Source of the DNA: Pseudomonas viridiflava
Lineage (GTDB): Bacteria; Pseudomonadota; Gammaproteobacteria; Pseudomonadales; Pseudomonadaceae
Direction of reading: 5' to 3'
Length of the DNA: 64,000 nucleotides
NCBI RefSeq assembly: GCF_900580865.1
Contig: NZ_UTBZ01000099.1
Location: 78,001-142,000 of the forward strand
The notes below the pieces were generated by a model. It searched no databases, was not told the DNA's origin, and saw only the letters and a list, made by a program, of their open reading frames with translations. Below, piece after piece: positions 63,378 to 64,000 of this stretch. A program made the translations under genes and the position numbers. How positions within the stretch are numbered: position 1 is the first letter of the stretch; every line of letters begins with the position of its first letter.

Positions 63378-64000
63378 ATGCGTATCGTCGTAGCGCTGGG
63401 CGGTAACGCCCTGCTCCGCCGTGGTGAACCGATGACCGCTGACAATCAGCGCGCCAACATCCGCATCGCCACCGAGCAAATCGCCAAGATCCATCCCGGC
63501 AACCAACTGGTCATCGCCCACGGCAATGGCCCGCAAGTCGGCCTGTTGTCGCTGCAAGCGGCGGCCTACACCTCCGTCACCCCTTACCCGCTGGACGTGC
63601 TCGGTGCCGAAACCGAAGGCATGATCGGCTACATCATCGAACAGGAACTGGGCAACCTGCTCGACTTCGAAGTGCCGTTCGCCACCCTGCTGACCCAGGT
63701 TGAAGTCGACGCCAACGACCCCGCGTTCAAGAACCCGACCAAGCCAATCGGCCCGGTCTACGACAAGGCCGAAGCGGAAAAACTCGCCGCCGATAAAGGC
63801 TGGGCAATTGCCCCGGACGGCGACAAATTCCGTCGTGTGGTGGCCAGTCCACGACCAAAACGCATCTTCGAAATCCGCCCGATCAAGTGGTTGCTGGACA
63901 AGGGCAGCATCGTGATTTGCGCCGGTGGCGGCGGGATTCCGACCATGTATGACGAGAACCGTAATCTCAAAGGTATCGAAGCGGTGATCGACAAAGATCT
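63378..64000 (+). CDS. arcC: Carbamate kinase, truncated by the window end
   Basis: The first 207 residues of a protein of about 310. It starts MRIVVALGGNALLRRGEPMTADNQR, includes LVIAHGNGPQVGLLSLQA and ICAGGGGIPT, all typical of carbamate kinase, which makes ATP from carbamoyl phosphate. AAGGA is eight bases before the ATG. It is the last gene of arcDABC and runs off the right edge; no in-frame stop is seen. Confidence 0.95.
   Translation, partial: MRIVVALGGNALLRRGEPMTADNQRANIRIATEQIAKIHPGNQLVIAHGNGPQVGLLSLQAAAYTSVTPYPLDVLGAETEGMIGYIIEQELGNLLDFEVPFATLLTQVEVDANDPAFKNPTKPIGPVYDKAEAEKLAADKGWAIAPDGDKFRRVVASPRPKRIFEIRPIKWLLDKGSIVICAGGGGIPTMYDENRNLKGIEAVIDKD

Overview
The window is an ordinary chromosomal stretch of a fluorescent Pseudomonas, most likely of the P. 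fluorescens group. This rests on high-GC codon use, gene order matching the P. aeruginosa PA3181-PA3195 glucose cluster and PA3299-PA3302 fadD cluster, and 17 paired REP elements of the kind typical of P. fluorescens. It is densely coded. I found no tRNA, rRNA, IS element, prophage, CRISPR array or restriction system.

Layout. 0-9.4 kb: LysE exporter, alanine transaminase, the gluconate unit gntP-gntK with divergent gntR, a LysR/PACE efflux pair, an MFS transporter and an unknown protein. 9.5-17.8 kb: a BdlA-like soluble chemoreceptor with a hairpin-rich upstream region, a translationally coupled ECF sigma factor/betaine-type binding protein pair, a PhnD-like protein without signal peptide, a desaturase, a tiny basic protein, a GNAT, a second peptide deformylase, a YihY membrane protein and CsbD. 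18-27 kb: fadD1, fadD2, a lysophospholipase-like hydrolase, phaJ1, small proteins, a class V aminotransferase and a degenerate intradiol dioxygenase. 27-46.5 kb: glucose uptake and the Entner-Doudoroff route: eda-pgl-zwf, hexR, a mutarotase, oprB, gtsABCD, an AGE-family isomerase, gtrS-gltR, glk-edd and gap. 46.7-52.3 kb: a heme cell-surface signalling set (hxuI-hxuR-hxuA), heme oxygenase and a YbaN protein. 52.5-57.5 kb: a dCACHE chemoreceptor, an oddly arranged CoA-transferase and AlkA. 57.5-64 kb: two divergent arcD paralogues and arcA, arcB and a truncated arcC.

How it works together. Glucose crosses OprB, is captured by GtsA, imported by GtsBCD, phosphorylated by Glk and sent through Zwf, Pgl, Edd and Eda to pyruvate and glyceraldehyde-3-phosphate (Gap). 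Gluconate enters by GntP/GntK. Visible regulation includes GntR operators, HexR-like operators, and A-rich AACAACAA tracts upstream of at least six sugar genes that look like Hfq/Crc sites. The arc genes have Anr-like boxes and the heme genes Fur-like boxes.

Most worth a second look: the ECF sigma/binding-protein pair without an anti-sigma factor; a CoA-transferase whose fold halves appear circularly permuted; a 130-bp extragenic repeat family that mostly fills gaps between convergent genes; the shared 13-bp motif upstream of edd, gap and gltR; and the hairpin series upstream of the BdlA-like gene. I did not find a clear-cut new defence or biosynthetic system.
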